Positions 29,453 to 37,779 of a DNA stretch of 64,000 bases are shown one piece after another. The stretch is taken from contig NZ_LAHP01000009.1 of assembly GCF_000987765.1 (NCBI RefSeq), positions 82,258 to 146,257 of the forward strand, in the 5' to 3' direction. The DNA is from Arsukibacterium sp. MJ3 (lineage in GTDB: Bacteria > Pseudomonadota > Gammaproteobacteria > Enterobacterales > Alteromonadaceae). The first letter of the stretch is position 1. Every line of letters starts with the position of its first letter. Both the position numbers and the translations under genes were made by a program. A model generated the notes under the pieces. The model had not been told where the DNA came from. It did not search any database and saw only the letters and a program-made list of their open reading frames with translations.

Positions 29453-30681
29453 TAAACAATAGCGCCCATAGCAAATATCGGCAGATACATGGCTATAATT
29501 AAACCACCAATTACTACGCCTAATACCGCCATTATCATTGGCTCTAGTAGCGCCGTTAGGCCATCTACCGCATCATCTACTTCTTGCTCATAAATGTTGG
29601 CTACTTTTTCCAGCATACTGTCCAGTGCGCCCGACTCTTCACCAATCGAGACCATTTGTATTACCATTTCCGGAAAGCGGTCGGTTTGGCGCATGGCCTG
29701 GTACATTTGGTTACCCGATGATACTTCTTCGCGTACATGTAAAATGGCGTTACGGTAAATTTCATTACCCGAAGCACCCGCCGCCGACTCCAGCGCTTCA
29801 ATAAGTGGTACACCGGCGGCAAAGGTAGTGGCCAGGGTGCGGGCAAAGCGCGCTACTGCCGCTTTATTTAAAATATTACCAATTACCGGCGCTTTTAAAA
29901 TCCAGCCATCGGCCATTGTTCTAAATTTTAAGTTATTGGCATAAGCCTTTTTCACCAGGTAACCAAAAGCAAATAGCCCGGCTAGCACCACCCACCAGTA
30001 TTGCTGCATTAATTCGGAAATACCCAATACAAATAGCGTAAAGGCTGGCAGTTCAGCACCGAAGCCAGCAAATATTTCAGCAAATTGTGGTACTACAAAA
30101 ATCAGCAATACCGAGGTAACTATAAACGCCACTACCAATACCGCTATCGGGTAAAACATGGCTTTTTTAATTTTCGATTTAAGCGCTTCAGCCTTTTCTT
30201 TATAAATGGCTATACGGTCAAAAATGCGGTCGAGCGCACCCGATTGCTCACCCGATTTTACTAAATCGCAATATAGCTCATCAAAGTATTTTGGGTGCTC
30301 GCGCAGCACTTCAGATAACGGAATACCGGCTTGTATTTTTACCGATATTTTCTGCATTAGTACCCGTAAGCTTTTATTGTCACTGCCATTAGCAATTAAA
30401 TCGATGCTTTGCACTAACGGCACACCGGCGCCTAACATGGTGGAGATTTGCCGGGTAACCACAGAGATGTCGGCCGGGGTAATTTTTTTCTCGCCACCAA
30501 ATAACGATTTGGGTTTACGCTTAACTTTAGAGGGGGTAATACCTTGCTGGCGTAATAAGGCTTTTACCTCGGCAATGCTATTGCCTTTAAGCTCGCCATC
30601 GGCTTTTTTACCACGGCGGTTTACGCCTTTATATTGGTATATTTCCAGCTCTTTTATTTTAAATTTTTGTGCCTGAGCCAT
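29452..30681 (-). CDS. pilC: Type IV pilus inner-membrane platform protein PilC
   Basis: 409 aa with the duplicated T2SSF domain. First repeat about 75-200 (F-x-R-Q-I-S-T-M-L-G-A-G-V-P-L-V-Q-S), second about 275-400 (F-A-R-T-L-A-T-T-F-A-A-G-V-P-L-I-E-A-L), three membrane segments near 175-200, 220-245 and 380-405. An N-terminal basic region (Y-K-G-V-N-R-R-G-K-K-A-D-G) is typical of pilus/T2S platforms. It anchors the PilB motor; encoded 78 bp after pilB. Confidence 0.96.
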   Translation of the reverse strand: MAQAQKFKIKELEIYQYKGVNRRGKKADGELKGNSIAEVKALLRQQGITPSKVKRKPKSLFGGEKKITPADISVVTRQISTMLGAGVPLVQSIDLIANGSDNKSLRVLMQKISVKIQAGIPLSEVLREHPKYFDELYCDLVKSGEQSGALDRIFDRIAIYKEKAEALKSKIKKAMFYPIAVLVVAFIVTSVLLIFVVPQFAEIFAGFGAELPAFTLFVLGISELMQQYWWVVLAGLFAFGYLVKKAYANNLKFRTMADGWILKAPVIGNILNKAAVARFARTLATTFAAGVPLIEALESAAGASGNEIYRNAILHVREEVSSGNQMYQAMRQTDRFPEMVIQMVSIGEESGALDSMLEKVANIYEQEVDDAVDGLTALLEPMIMAVLGVVIGGLIIAMYLPIFAMGAIV

Positions 30682-30759
30682 AATGGTTGTCCTGTTGCGG
30701 CGTTAATGCGCCAAATAAAGTAAAAGTGCGCTATTTACTTAGCGCTAATCGCTAAACCC

Positions 30760-32454
30760 TTAGCCCTTAGTTACCCGGTTTACTTCGGCTAAGCTGGTCA
30801 TGCCGGCGGCGGCTTTAATTAAGCCCGACTGGCGTAAGCTGTAAATGCCTTCTTTTTCGGCTTGCTTAGCAATATCTAACGAATTACCGTCGGCCATAAT
30901 AATATCGGCCATTTTGCCGCTTATGGGCATTACCTCGTAAATACCCACCCGGCCTTTATAGCCATTGGTGCAACTGTCGCAGCCGACCGGTTTAAAAATG
31001 GTAATGCTGCTAAGTTGTTCGGCTAAAAAGCCCTGGCGCAGTAATTCTTGCTCGGGTAATTGCTCGGGTGCTTTACACTTAGAGCACAGCCTACGCGCTA
31101 AGCGCTGGGCAATAATTAAGGTAACTGAACTGGCCACGTTATAGGCAGGTACGCCCATATTAAGCAAGCGGGTAAGGGTTTCGGGCGCCGAGTTGGTGTG
31201 CAGGGTAGATAACACCAAGTGGCCGGTTTGCGCCGCTTTTATGGCTATTTCGGCGGTTTCTAAATCGCGTATTTCACCTACCATTATTACGTCGGGGTCT
31301 TGCCGTAAAAACGACTTTAGCGCGGTAGCAAAGGTTAAGCCAGCGCGCGGGTTCATTTGTACTTGGTTAATGCCGGTAAGGTTAATTTCTACTGGATCTT
31401 CAGCGGTAGAAATATTGGTCTCGCTGGTATTTAAAATAGCCAGCCCGGTATACAGCGACACCGTTTTACCGCTACCGGTAGGGCCGGTAACCAATATCAT
31501 GCCTTGCGGCTGCGCCAGTGCCGCCAAATAGCGCTGCTTTTGCACGTCTTCATAGCCTAATATATCGATACCCAGCATGGCGCTGTCGGAATCGAGTATC
31601 CGCATTACAATTTTCTCGCCCCACAAGGTGGGCAGGCTGCTTACCCGAAAGTCGATTGATTTTTTTGCCGATAACTTAAGCTTAATGCGACCATCTTGCG
31701 GTACGCGTTTTTCGGCAATATCGAGCCGCGCCATTACTTTTAAACGCGCCGACAAGCGGGTGGCCAGTGCTACCGGTGGGTTGGCCATTTCATGTAATAT
31801 GCCGTCGATACGAAAGCGAATGCGGTACATTTTCTCGTACGGTTCAAAGTGTAAATCTGAGGCGCCTTTACGAATGGCATCTAGCAGCATTTTATTAATA
31901 AAGGCAATAATTGGCTGGTCTTCTTTATCGGTTTGTACGCCGCCTTCTTCTTCTACTTCTTCAATAATGCCCATCGAGCCTAAGTCCCAGTCGGCGGCAT
32001 CGCCGGCCAGGTTAAAGCTGCTATCAAACAGTTTTTCAATTAGTTTTTGCAGCTTATCAAATTCAACTACTACGGTTTCGGCATTTAGGCCGGTGTTAAA
32101 TTCAAAATCTTCAATTGCTGCCATATTGGTGGGGTCAACCACCGCTAAATACATATTGCGGCCGCGCTTGGCCAGCGGCAGCATATCGTTTTTACGAATA
32201 AGTTTTTCGTTACGTAAGTCTTCTGGTACGTATTCTAGCTCGTAGTAATCTAGGTCAATGCTTAGCGCCTGGCTTACCTGTGCCGCCAGCTCAGCTAAGC
32301 GCACCGAGCCTATTAGTTTTTCATTAATTAATAATTCGGGCAGGGTGCGGTATTGGCTGGCTTTTTCGCTTATGGCTTTAGCGGCCTTATCATTATCAAT
32401 AATGCCTTGCTGCAATAGCCGTTTTAATAATGTGGAATTTGCATTAACCGCCAT
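30760..32454 (-). CDS. pilB: Type IV pilus extension ATPase PilB
   Basis: 564 aa. N-terminal T2SSE domain (about 1-150), Walker A G-P-T-G-S-G-K-T at 324-331, the Asp-box and Walker B region R-Q-D-P-D-V-I-M-V-G-E-I-R-D, a His box Q-T-G-H-L-V-L-S-T-L-H-T-N, and a C-terminal tetracysteine site (C-S-K-C and C-D-S-C-T-N-G-Y). It powers pilus extension. It is normally directly behind pilA; here about 1.7 kb of RAYT and repeat DNA separates them, so its promoter must lie at 32455-32630 or in the repeats. Confidence 0.97.
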   Translation of the reverse strand: MAVNANSTLLKRLLQQGIIDNDKAAKAISEKASQYRTLPELLINEKLIGSVRLAELAAQVSQALSIDLDYYELEYVPEDLRNEKLIRKNDMLPLAKRGRNMYLAVVDPTNMAAIEDFEFNTGLNAETVVVEFDKLQKLIEKLFDSSFNLAGDAADWDLGSMGIIEEVEEEGGVQTDKEDQPIIAFINKMLLDAIRKGASDLHFEPYEKMYRIRFRIDGILHEMANPPVALATRLSARLKVMARLDIAEKRVPQDGRIKLKLSAKKSIDFRVSSLPTLWGEKIVMRILDSDSAMLGIDILGYEDVQKQRYLAALAQPQGMILVTGPTGSGKTVSLYTGLAILNTSETNISTAEDPVEINLTGINQVQMNPRAGLTFATALKSFLRQDPDVIMVGEIRDLETAEIAIKAAQTGHLVLSTLHTNSAPETLTRLLNMGVPAYNVASSVTLIIAQRLARRLCSKCKAPEQLPEQELLRQGFLAEQLSSITIFKPVGCDSCTNGYKGRVGIYEVMPISGKMADIIMADGNSLDIAKQAEKEGIYSLRQSGLIKAAAGMTSLAEVNRVTKG

Positions 32455-32559
32455 AAAGCGTAAATATCCTGACTATGCTGTTAACTTTTATCATTATCTT
32501 GATTATGCCAGCATTTAGCACTTATTCAAGTTTATAGTGTACCTAGTGGCTAATGCCAT

Positions 32560-33368
32560 AAATTAGGGTCAGAACAAAATTAAATTGTCGGCTATGCTTA
32601 AATTATTTCTGCTTGCGGCAATAGGAGTTTTTTATGGCAAGATTGCCTCGTGTTCATCTGCCAGGTGTGCCTGAGCATGTTATTCAACGTGGTAATAACA
32701 AGCAGGTGTGTTTTGCCTGCGATGACGATTTTGCCGCCTATGCCAATTGGCTGCAAGAATTTGCGGAGAAATTTCAGGTGCAACTGCACGCTTGGGTGTT
32801 TATGACTAATCATGTGCATTTGTTATGTACAGCAACTGACCATACTGGCATAAGCCTGATGATGCAAAGCTTGGGCCGGCAGTACGTGCGCTACTTTAAT
32901 CGGCGCTATAATCGCAGCGGTACGTTATGGGAGGGGAGGTTTAAGTCTTGCTTGGTGCAAAGCGAGCAATATGTGCTGGCTGTGTATCGCTATATTGAGA
33001 TGAACCCGGTAAGAGCGGGCATGGTTCCTGCTGCAGCTAACTACCACTGGTCCAGCCATGGTGTTAATGCGCTGGGTTGGACATCGGCATTGTGCCAGCC
33101 ACATCAGTGCTACCTTGCGCTGGCAACTACCGCCGAAGAAAGGTTGCAATATTACCGTGGGCTATTTAATGCTGAAATAAACGAAACCATGCTGCAACAT
33201 ATTCGCAGCGCAACAAAAAGTGGCATGGCGCTGGGTAGCGAAAAGTTTAAACAGCAAGTGGCTGCGCTAACGGGTAGGCGCCAGCAGCCAGCAAAGCGTG
33301 GTCGGCCAAAAGCAGGTGGTAAAGGTGGTTAGAGGGAAGGGCAGTTAATTTTGTTCTGACCCTAATTT
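32560..33368 (+). mobile_element. RAYT-carrying unit bounded by a 24-bp perfect inverted repeat
   Basis: The 24 bases at 32560-32583 (starting AAATTAGGGTCAGAAC) are the exact reverse complement of 33345-33368. Between them lies one gene, a Y1 transposase. The left end starts about 105 bp upstream of the pilB start and the right end leads into the repeat array. HUH/Y1 transposases do not use terminal inverted repeats, so these are better seen as REP-like repeats flanking their RAYT, but the unit looks discrete. Confidence 0.75.
32634..33332 (+). CDS. REP-associated tyrosine transposase (RAYT, Y1_Tnp)
   Basis: 232 aa HUH-superfamily single-strand transposase. It starts A-R-L-P-R-V-H-L-P-G-V-P-E-H-V-I-Q-R-G-N-N, characteristic of this RAYT group. 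The HUH-type motif is H60-V-H62 (M-T-N-H-V-H-L-L), and the catalytic Tyr is at 120 in Y-R-Y-I-E-M-N-P-V-R-A-G. F-N-R-R-Y-N-R-S-G-T-L-W-E-G-R-F lies between. The tail K-R-G-R-P-K is basic. The gene looks intact with GGAG upstream. RAYTs are usually domesticated and act on REP sequences; matching repeats surround it. Copies of its own 3' end recur downstream. Confidence 0.9.
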   Translation: MARLPRVHLPGVPEHVIQRGNNKQVCFACDDDFAAYANWLQEFAEKFQVQLHAWVFMTNHVHLLCTATDHTGISLMMQSLGRQYVRYFNRRYNRSGTLWEGRFKSCLVQSEQYVLAVYRYIEMNPVRAGMVPAAANYHWSSHGVNALGWTSALCQPHQCYLALATTAEERLQYYRGLFNAEINETMLQHIRSATKSGMALGSEKFKQQVAALTGRRQQPAKRGRPKAGGKGG

Positions 33369-34100
33369 TAAGGGTGATTAATTTTATTTCAGGGTGATGC
33401 ACAATCGGATGGATCCGGCGACTCAATTAAAGTGATTGATGTTTGTGTAGATAAGAGGGAAGGGCAGTTAATTTTGTTCTGACCCCAATTTTATCAGAGG
33501 GAAAGGCAGTTAATTTTGTTCTGACCCCAATTTTATTTTGTTCTGACCCCAATTTTATTAGCCAAAGGTAAGCCTAAAAAAGTAGCTTTGGTCGCGGTGA
33601 TGCGAAAATTACTGGTACTGGCTTTTGGCGTATTGAAATCAGGAAAGCCGTTTGATGTTAATTACCAACATTAATCAAATTTGGGCTTGATCCTCAAGAC
33701 AGTATCTGACCCCAATTTTGAAAGCGTGGTCGGCCAAAAGCAGGTGGTAAAGGTGGCTAGAGGGAAGGGCAGGTAATTTTGTTCTGACCCCAATTTTATT
33801 GGCATATTTAGCAAACTAAATATGCAGTAAGCACTTTAAACAGTAATTGGCAAAGCGGGTCAGGCCAAAGGAGGGTGGTAAGGGTGGTTAATTTTATTTC
33901 AGGGTGATGCACTATCGGATGGATCAGGCGACTCAATTAAAGTGATTGATGTTTGTGTAGATAAGAGGGAAGGGCAGTTAATTTTAATTTTGTTCTGACC
34001 CTAATTTTACCAATTTTATGACCCCAATTTTACTCAAGACAGTATCTGACCCCGATTTTACAATTAGCACAATCTTTAATTTTATCTGATTCTAATTTTA
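33291..34100. repeat. Decayed repeat array: RAYT 3' tail copies and TCTGACCC units
   Basis: This covers the 816-bp gap between the RAYT and pilA. TCTGACCC recurs at 33355, 33478, 33520, 33542, 33705, 33783, 33994 and 34045, with degenerate versions at 34018 and 34086, nearly always followed by (C/T)AATTTT. The RAYT 3' tail (33293-33362) is repeated at 33721-33790 with two mismatches and more loosely at 33850-33890. A block at 33371-33474 is repeated at 33881-33984 with three mismatches. No intact gene lies here; an IS110 remnant is embedded. Confidence 0.85.
33558..33674 (+). pseudogene. IS110-family transposase, C-terminal remnant
   Basis: The translated 38 codons read L-A-K-G-K-P-K-K-V-A-L-V-A-V-M-R-K-L-L-V-L, then F-G-V-L-K-S-G-K-P-F-D-V and a stop. 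This matches the C-terminal end of IS110/IS1111-type transposases (G-K-P-K-K-V-A-x-x-A-x-M-R-K-L-L). The following GGGCTTGATCCTCAAGACAG looks like the element's right end, and part of it (CTCAAGACAGTATCTGACCCC) recurs at 34033-34053. The rest of the transposase is missing and TCTGACCC repeats flank both sides. Confidence 0.75.
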
Positions 34101-34103
34101 AAT

Positions 34104-34133
34104 AAAAAGCCAGCATAAGCTGACTTTTTTTTA
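34104..34133 (-). terminator. Terminator downstream of pilA
   Basis: An AAAAAGCCAGC arm, short loop, and GCTGACTTTTTTTT arm form an A/T-flanked hairpin 15 bp past the pilA stop. It can act on either strand and would separate pilA transcription from the repeat region and pilB. Confidence 0.78.
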
Positions 34134-34148
34134 TCAAGTAAGTTTAGT

Positions 34149-34586
34149 TTATGGGGCTGAGCGACAATTTGAAGGACGATACTTCTGCGCTAGATCACCG
34201 CCAGCACAATCCCATTGGATTGACGAATCTGGTGGCGTGCCGACTGCTAAAACTGGATCTGGAGTGAATATAATTGTACCACCACCTGCTCTTGCTGTGA
34301 ATGTTACAGTAATAAGACCAGCATCAGAAACATCAACATCAGTTACGTTGTCAGAGGCAACCGGTGCTTCAAACCCCAATGCAAATGCTTGGCCGTTTGC
34401 TGCATTTTCAGTTACCACTGTACGTGCAGCAGCTGCTGCAACCATACCTTCTGCAACTCGAGCTCTGATAGTATAATCTTGATAAGCAGGCAGTGCTACT
34501 GCTGCCAAAATACCGATAATCGCTACCACGATCATTAATTCAATTAAGGTAAAACCTTGTTGTTTTGCACGTTGTAAATTAATCAT
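34149..34586 (-). CDS. pilA: Type IV major pilin PilA
   Basis: 145 aa prepilin. The leader [11 protein letters not shown] is cleaved before [16 protein letters not shown], with the invariant Glu at mature position 5. A long N-terminal alpha helix (to about 50) and a small C-terminal globular domain follow, with a D-region disulfide between two cysteines (W-D-C and S-N-C-R-S-A-P). A strong CAGGAG lies before the ATG. Processed by PilD and assembled by PilB/PilC encoded downstream, but with its own terminator and an insertion in between. Confidence 0.95.
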   Translation of the reverse strand: MINLQRAKQQGFTLIELMIVVAIIGILAAVALPAYQDYTIRARVAEGMVAAAAARTVVTENAANGQAFALGFEAPVASDNVTDVDVSDAGLITVTFTARAGGGTIIFTPDPVLAVGTPPDSSIQWDCAGGDLAQKYRPSNCRSAP

Positions 34587-34873
34587 TTTGTATCTCCTGA
34601 GGGGTTTTATTAGCCTTTCAGCTACTGACTATTTTGGTTATTTTTCAGTCCAGCGCAAGCGCTATGTTAATAAATGCCCAAATAAATTATAAGTTATTAG
34701 TTTTTAACATAAAATATTTTTTCCGGCCCGCAAGAGGCCATTATTTATATAGTACAAAGGTATTAGTTATTGCCGCTAATTTCACCCGCCACCCGCCATT
34801 CAACCGCAAAAACGGTGGTTTGACCCCAGCACAGGCCCAGCCAAACCCTACATTTGACCCCCTAAGGTGGTTC

Positions 34874-35743
34874 TTACTCATCATACTTATGAGCGCTAAA
34901 TAACTGTTGGGCGGCTAGCCATACGTTACCTATTTCGCCAGTGCCTACGCTATGCTCGTTTACTTTTAGTACCGGGGCAATTTCTTTGCTGGAGCTGGTT
35001 AACCAAATTTCGTCGGCGTTAAATACCTCTTGCTCGCTAATATCGCGCTCTTCTACTCGCCAATTACTGTGCTGGCGTAAAATATTTAATAGCAGCAACC
35101 GGGTAATGCCGGGTAGCAGCTTGTTGGTAAGTGGCGGGGTGGCGATTATGCCGTTTTTAATAACAAACACGTTTACGGCGGCGCCTTCGGTTAGGTTGCC
35201 GTTTTTATCAAATAGCAGTATTTCCTGAGCGCCATTGGCATAAGCCTGCTGGTAGTGCAATACATTGCCAAGTAATGACGTTGATTTTATATGGCAGCGT
35301 TGCCAGCGCAGATCTTGCCCCGTTACTACGGTGTAGCAGGTGGCCTGGCTTTTGTCGGCAACGGGCTCGGGCGCGATGGCGAAGGTGTAGGCAAATACCG
35401 TGGCGCGAATATTGGCCGGAAAGGCGTGGTTGCGTTTGGTGTCGGCGCCGCGGCTAACCTGAATATACACCGCCAGGTTCGCGCTATTAGGGCTGCTGTT
35501 GTTTTCAGCCAGCAAGCGATGGGTAATGGCTTGCCAGTCGGCCAAATTAAGGCCCGGATCTATCGACAGTTGCGCCAGGCCGTCTTGCATGCGTGAAATA
35601 TGTGGAGCAAAGCCAACAAAACGGCCGCCATAGCTAGGGATCACTTCGTAAATGCCGTCGCCAAATAAAAATCCGCGATCCATTGGTGATATTTTGGCTT
35701 GCTCGGCTGGGATAAAGTCGCCATTTAAATACACTATGCTCAT
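34874..35743 (-). CDS. dat: D-amino-acid aminotransferase (class IV PLP transaminase)
   Basis: 289 aa. Fold-type IV features: Y-L-N-G-D-F-I-P at the N-terminus, M-D-R-G-F-L-F-G-D-G-I-Y-E (21-33), the PLP lysine K153 in H-I-K-S-T-S-L-L-G-N, and E186 in L-T-E-G-A-A-V-N-V-F. The D-R-G-F-L-F-G-D-G-I-Y-E pattern fits D-amino-acid transaminases better than branched-chain ones. It would interconvert D-Ala and D-Glu with their oxo acids. It is 229 bp upstream (in plus coordinates) of a glutamate cyclase-like gene, supporting a D-Glu theme, though an inverted-repeat element separates them. Confidence 0.8.
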   Translation of the reverse strand: MSIVYLNGDFIPAEQAKISPMDRGFLFGDGIYEVIPSYGGRFVGFAPHISRMQDGLAQLSIDPGLNLADWQAITHRLLAENNSSPNSANLAVYIQVSRGADTKRNHAFPANIRATVFAYTFAIAPEPVADKSQATCYTVVTGQDLRWQRCHIKSTSLLGNVLHYQQAYANGAQEILLFDKNGNLTEGAAVNVFVIKNGIIATPPLTNKLLPGITRLLLLNILRQHSNWRVEERDISEQEVFNADEIWLTSSSKEIAPVLKVNEHSVGTGEIGNVWLAAQQLFSAHKYDE

Positions 35744-35805
35744 GCTGCTCTCATTTTAAAAACGGTTGTACGGTTACAAGATGCTGGAATGAAGTACTGA
35801 AACTG

Positions 35806-35971
35806 AACCGACTTACCCACGCCAACACGCCGTGAATACATCCCTGTAGGCTCGTTTATAAACTTCATCCATGAAGTTTACCCTACGGGCCAGCGAAGCT
35901 GTTCAAATGTGCTCCCGGCGTATTTGTCCGCCCGTCCAGGGCTGCAACGGTTGGCTTAGGGTAAGCCGGTT
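35806..35971. repeat. MITE-like palindromic intergenic element, long copy
   Basis: Ends AACCGACTTACCC (35806-35818) and GGGTAAGCCGGTT (35959-35971) are near-perfect inverted repeats. The interior contains CACGCCGTGAATACATCCC, an internal hairpin AAACTTCATCCATGAAGTTT, and CAACGGTTGGCTTAGGGTAA. It shares ends and flanking words with the 96-bp element at 26892-26987. The right end abuts the stop codon of the glutamate cyclase-like gene, so it may serve as a transcript end. Confidence 0.75.
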
Positions 35972-36829
35972 CTATTTCTGGTAAATCGCCACAATCTTTC
36001 GTAAATCGGCAATAAGTTGCTCGCCTTCGGTATGCGCCAGGCCATCTTCGGTTAAGGTATTTAGTCTGGTTACGCCATCAACACTGCCGTGGGCCGATAA
36101 AAACTGCAAAATAGCCAGCGGTTGGGCAGTGGCCAAAAAATCATGGCCTTGCAATGCCGACACCATGGCTATAATACCCCAGGCGGCCCAGTTAGATACA
36201 TCGGCTACCACTAATTCGTCGCATTCAGTTACCGCCGGGGTAATGTTGAGTTGGCCAAGCACTGCGGCCACATTGCCCATGCCAATTTCGTTGCCGCCAT
36301 CGCCAATACCAATAGTGGGGCAGCTGGCTTGGTTTAAAAAATAATCGAAACTGGCACAGCGCCCGGTAATATCTTCACCGCGCATATTGGCATAGCGGCC
36401 GGTGGCAGTGAAGCCGGGGCGCTCAATAGCGATAACCAACTGTGGCTGTAACTGTGCCAGGGCTGTTGTGGCAATGCCGGCCAGATTTTGTTGCTGGTTA
36501 ACGGTTATTTGATAGGTATTATAACGGCTGGCCAGCACCTGACATAACGGGTTACCACTAACCAGTATTGGCCTGGCGCCCAGTTGCTCTAATAATTGAT
36601 ACAGCGCAATAGCGCCTACCGGGCCGTCGGTTTCAAAGGTATCGAGCACCGGAAAACCGGTACCAATTAATACGGTGCCACGGCATTGGTTAATTAACCG
36701 CGCCGCGCGCAAAATATAGCCGGGGCGTAAATGCGCTTTTAACGTTGCCATACCACGTGGGTTTTGCCGCACTAATAATTGTTCTATTTGCTTACTAATG
36801 GCCAGATAATTAGCTTGAAATGTGCTCAT
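35972..36829 (-). CDS. DUF4392 / D-glutamate cyclase-like protein
   Basis: 285 aa from the ATG at 36829, whose A is the last base of the pxpC stop (TAATG coupling). Features: G-T-G-F-P-V-L-D-T-F-E-T-D-G-P-x-G-A (about 56-73), I-E-R-P-G-F and R-G-E-D-I-T-G, and the glycine motif G-D-G-G-N-E-I-G-M-G at 176-185. This is the domain found as the C-terminal half of mammalian D-glutamate cyclase, which makes 5-oxo-D-proline from D-Glu. Co-transcription with 5-oxoprolinase genes supports that chemistry. An upstream in-frame ATG at 36883 lies inside pxpC and is less likely. Confidence 0.8.
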   Translation of the reverse strand: MSTFQANYLAISKQIEQLLVRQNPRGMATLKAHLRPGYILRAARLINQCRGTVLIGTGFPVLDTFETDGPVGAIALYQLLEQLGARPILVSGNPLCQVLASRYNTYQITVNQQQNLAGIATTALAQLQPQLVIAIERPGFTATGRYANMRGEDITGRCASFDYFLNQASCPTIGIGDGGNEIGMGNVAAVLGQLNITPAVTECDELVVADVSNWAAWGIIAMVSALQGHDFLATAQPLAILQFLSAHGSVDGVTRLNTLTEDGLAHTEGEQLIADLRKIVAIYQK

Positions 36830-37779
36830 TACAGACGGCCCAGTTGGTGGCTTATGGCATCGGTGTACACTTTCGCTAAGCACAGCGCATTATGTGCCTG
36901 CTGTGGGTTTATTGGGGTAAAATAAACCTGTGTACCGGCAACTGCCTGGGCTAATAACGCGCAATCGAGTGATAACACCGCCCCTATTTTAGGGTAGCCG
37001 CCTAAGGTTTGACGATCGTTTAATAATACTATCGGTTGGCCATCAGGCGGAATTTGTACCGCGCCATAGCATATGCCTTCTGATAATAACTGGCTTTGCT
37101 GACAATGAATGGCGCTGCCACTGAGTTTATAGCCCATACGATCTGCCTGAGGCGTCACGTTATAGCTATTAAGATAAAAGCGCTGGCGCTCTGCTTTGCT
37201 AAAGTTGTCAGCCTGATACCCTTCGACCAGTCGCAGTGTCAGAATGCTGTTAAATATTGGCCGATAGGCGAGGGCTAATTGTTGTCGCGCCAGTGTGTTT
37301 ACTGCCGGGCATGGCAGCAGATCACCGGGTTGTAGTTTATTGCCGTTAATACCACCGATGCTTTCGCGCAGTACGGTAGCGCTGCTGCCAAACTGCGTTG
37401 CCACGTTAAAGCCACCGGCCACTGCCACATAAGCGCGCAAACCCTGGCTTACCATACCAAGCTCAATAACATCACCTTGTTGTATTTTATGCACCGTCCA
37501 TTGTTCAGCAGCGTTGCCGTTAATGCTAAGTGGCAAGGTTGCGCCGGTAACGGTAAAATAACTGTTGGTGTTAGCCTGCAGTTGCAAGCCGCCAACGCTA
37601 CATTCAATTAATGTGGCATTAGCCGGGTTGCCCAGTAGTCGGTTGGCCCAGTTAGCAGCGGCGGCATCCATTGGCCCGCCGGTGGTTAGCCCCAGGGCGC
37701 CCTGGCCAAAGCGGCCGTTATCTTGCAGTAAACTTAGCACGCCTGAGGCGATAACCTTAACGCCATTAACGCCACTCAT
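36829..37779 (-). CDS. pxpC: 5-oxoprolinase subunit C (PxpC / KipA-like)
   Basis: 316 aa, biotin-dependent carboxyltransferase-like family. G-R-F-G-Q-G-A-L-G-L-T-T-G-G-P-M-D, A-N-W-A-N-R-L-L-G-N and P-D-G-Q-P-I-V-L-L-N-D-R-Q-T-L-G-G-Y-P are signature segments. With PxpA and PxpB it forms the ATP-dependent 5-oxoprolinase that opens 5-oxoproline to glutamate. Overlaps pxpB by 4 bp and is coupled to the cyclase-like gene downstream. Confidence 0.93.
   Translation of the reverse strand: MSGVNGVKVIASGVLSLLQDNGRFGQGALGLTTGGPMDAAAANWANRLLGNPANATLIECSVGGLQLQANTNSYFTVTGATLPLSINGNAAEQWTVHKIQQGDVIELGMVSQGLRAYVAVAGGFNVATQFGSSATVLRESIGGINGNKLQPGDLLPCPAVNTLARQQLALAYRPIFNSILTLRLVEGYQADNFSKAERQRFYLNSYNVTPQADRMGYKLSGSAIHCQQSQLLSEGICYGAVQIPPDGQPIVLLNDRQTLGGYPKIGAVLSLDCALLAQAVAGTQVYFTPINPQQAHNALCLAKVYTDAISHQLGRL

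Noticed and set aside
31577..32245. A 222-codon plus-strand open frame inside pilB
   Set aside because: Fully antisense to pilB, rich in S, K and I with no recognisable motif.
33345..34060. Repeat array as CRISPR
   Set aside because: Repeat lengths and distances vary, segments between units are copies of each other, and a RAYT explains the motif.
34587..34873. Sigma-54 promoter for pilA
   Set aside because: I looked for a GG-N10-GC pair upstream of pilA on the minus strand and found no convincing match.
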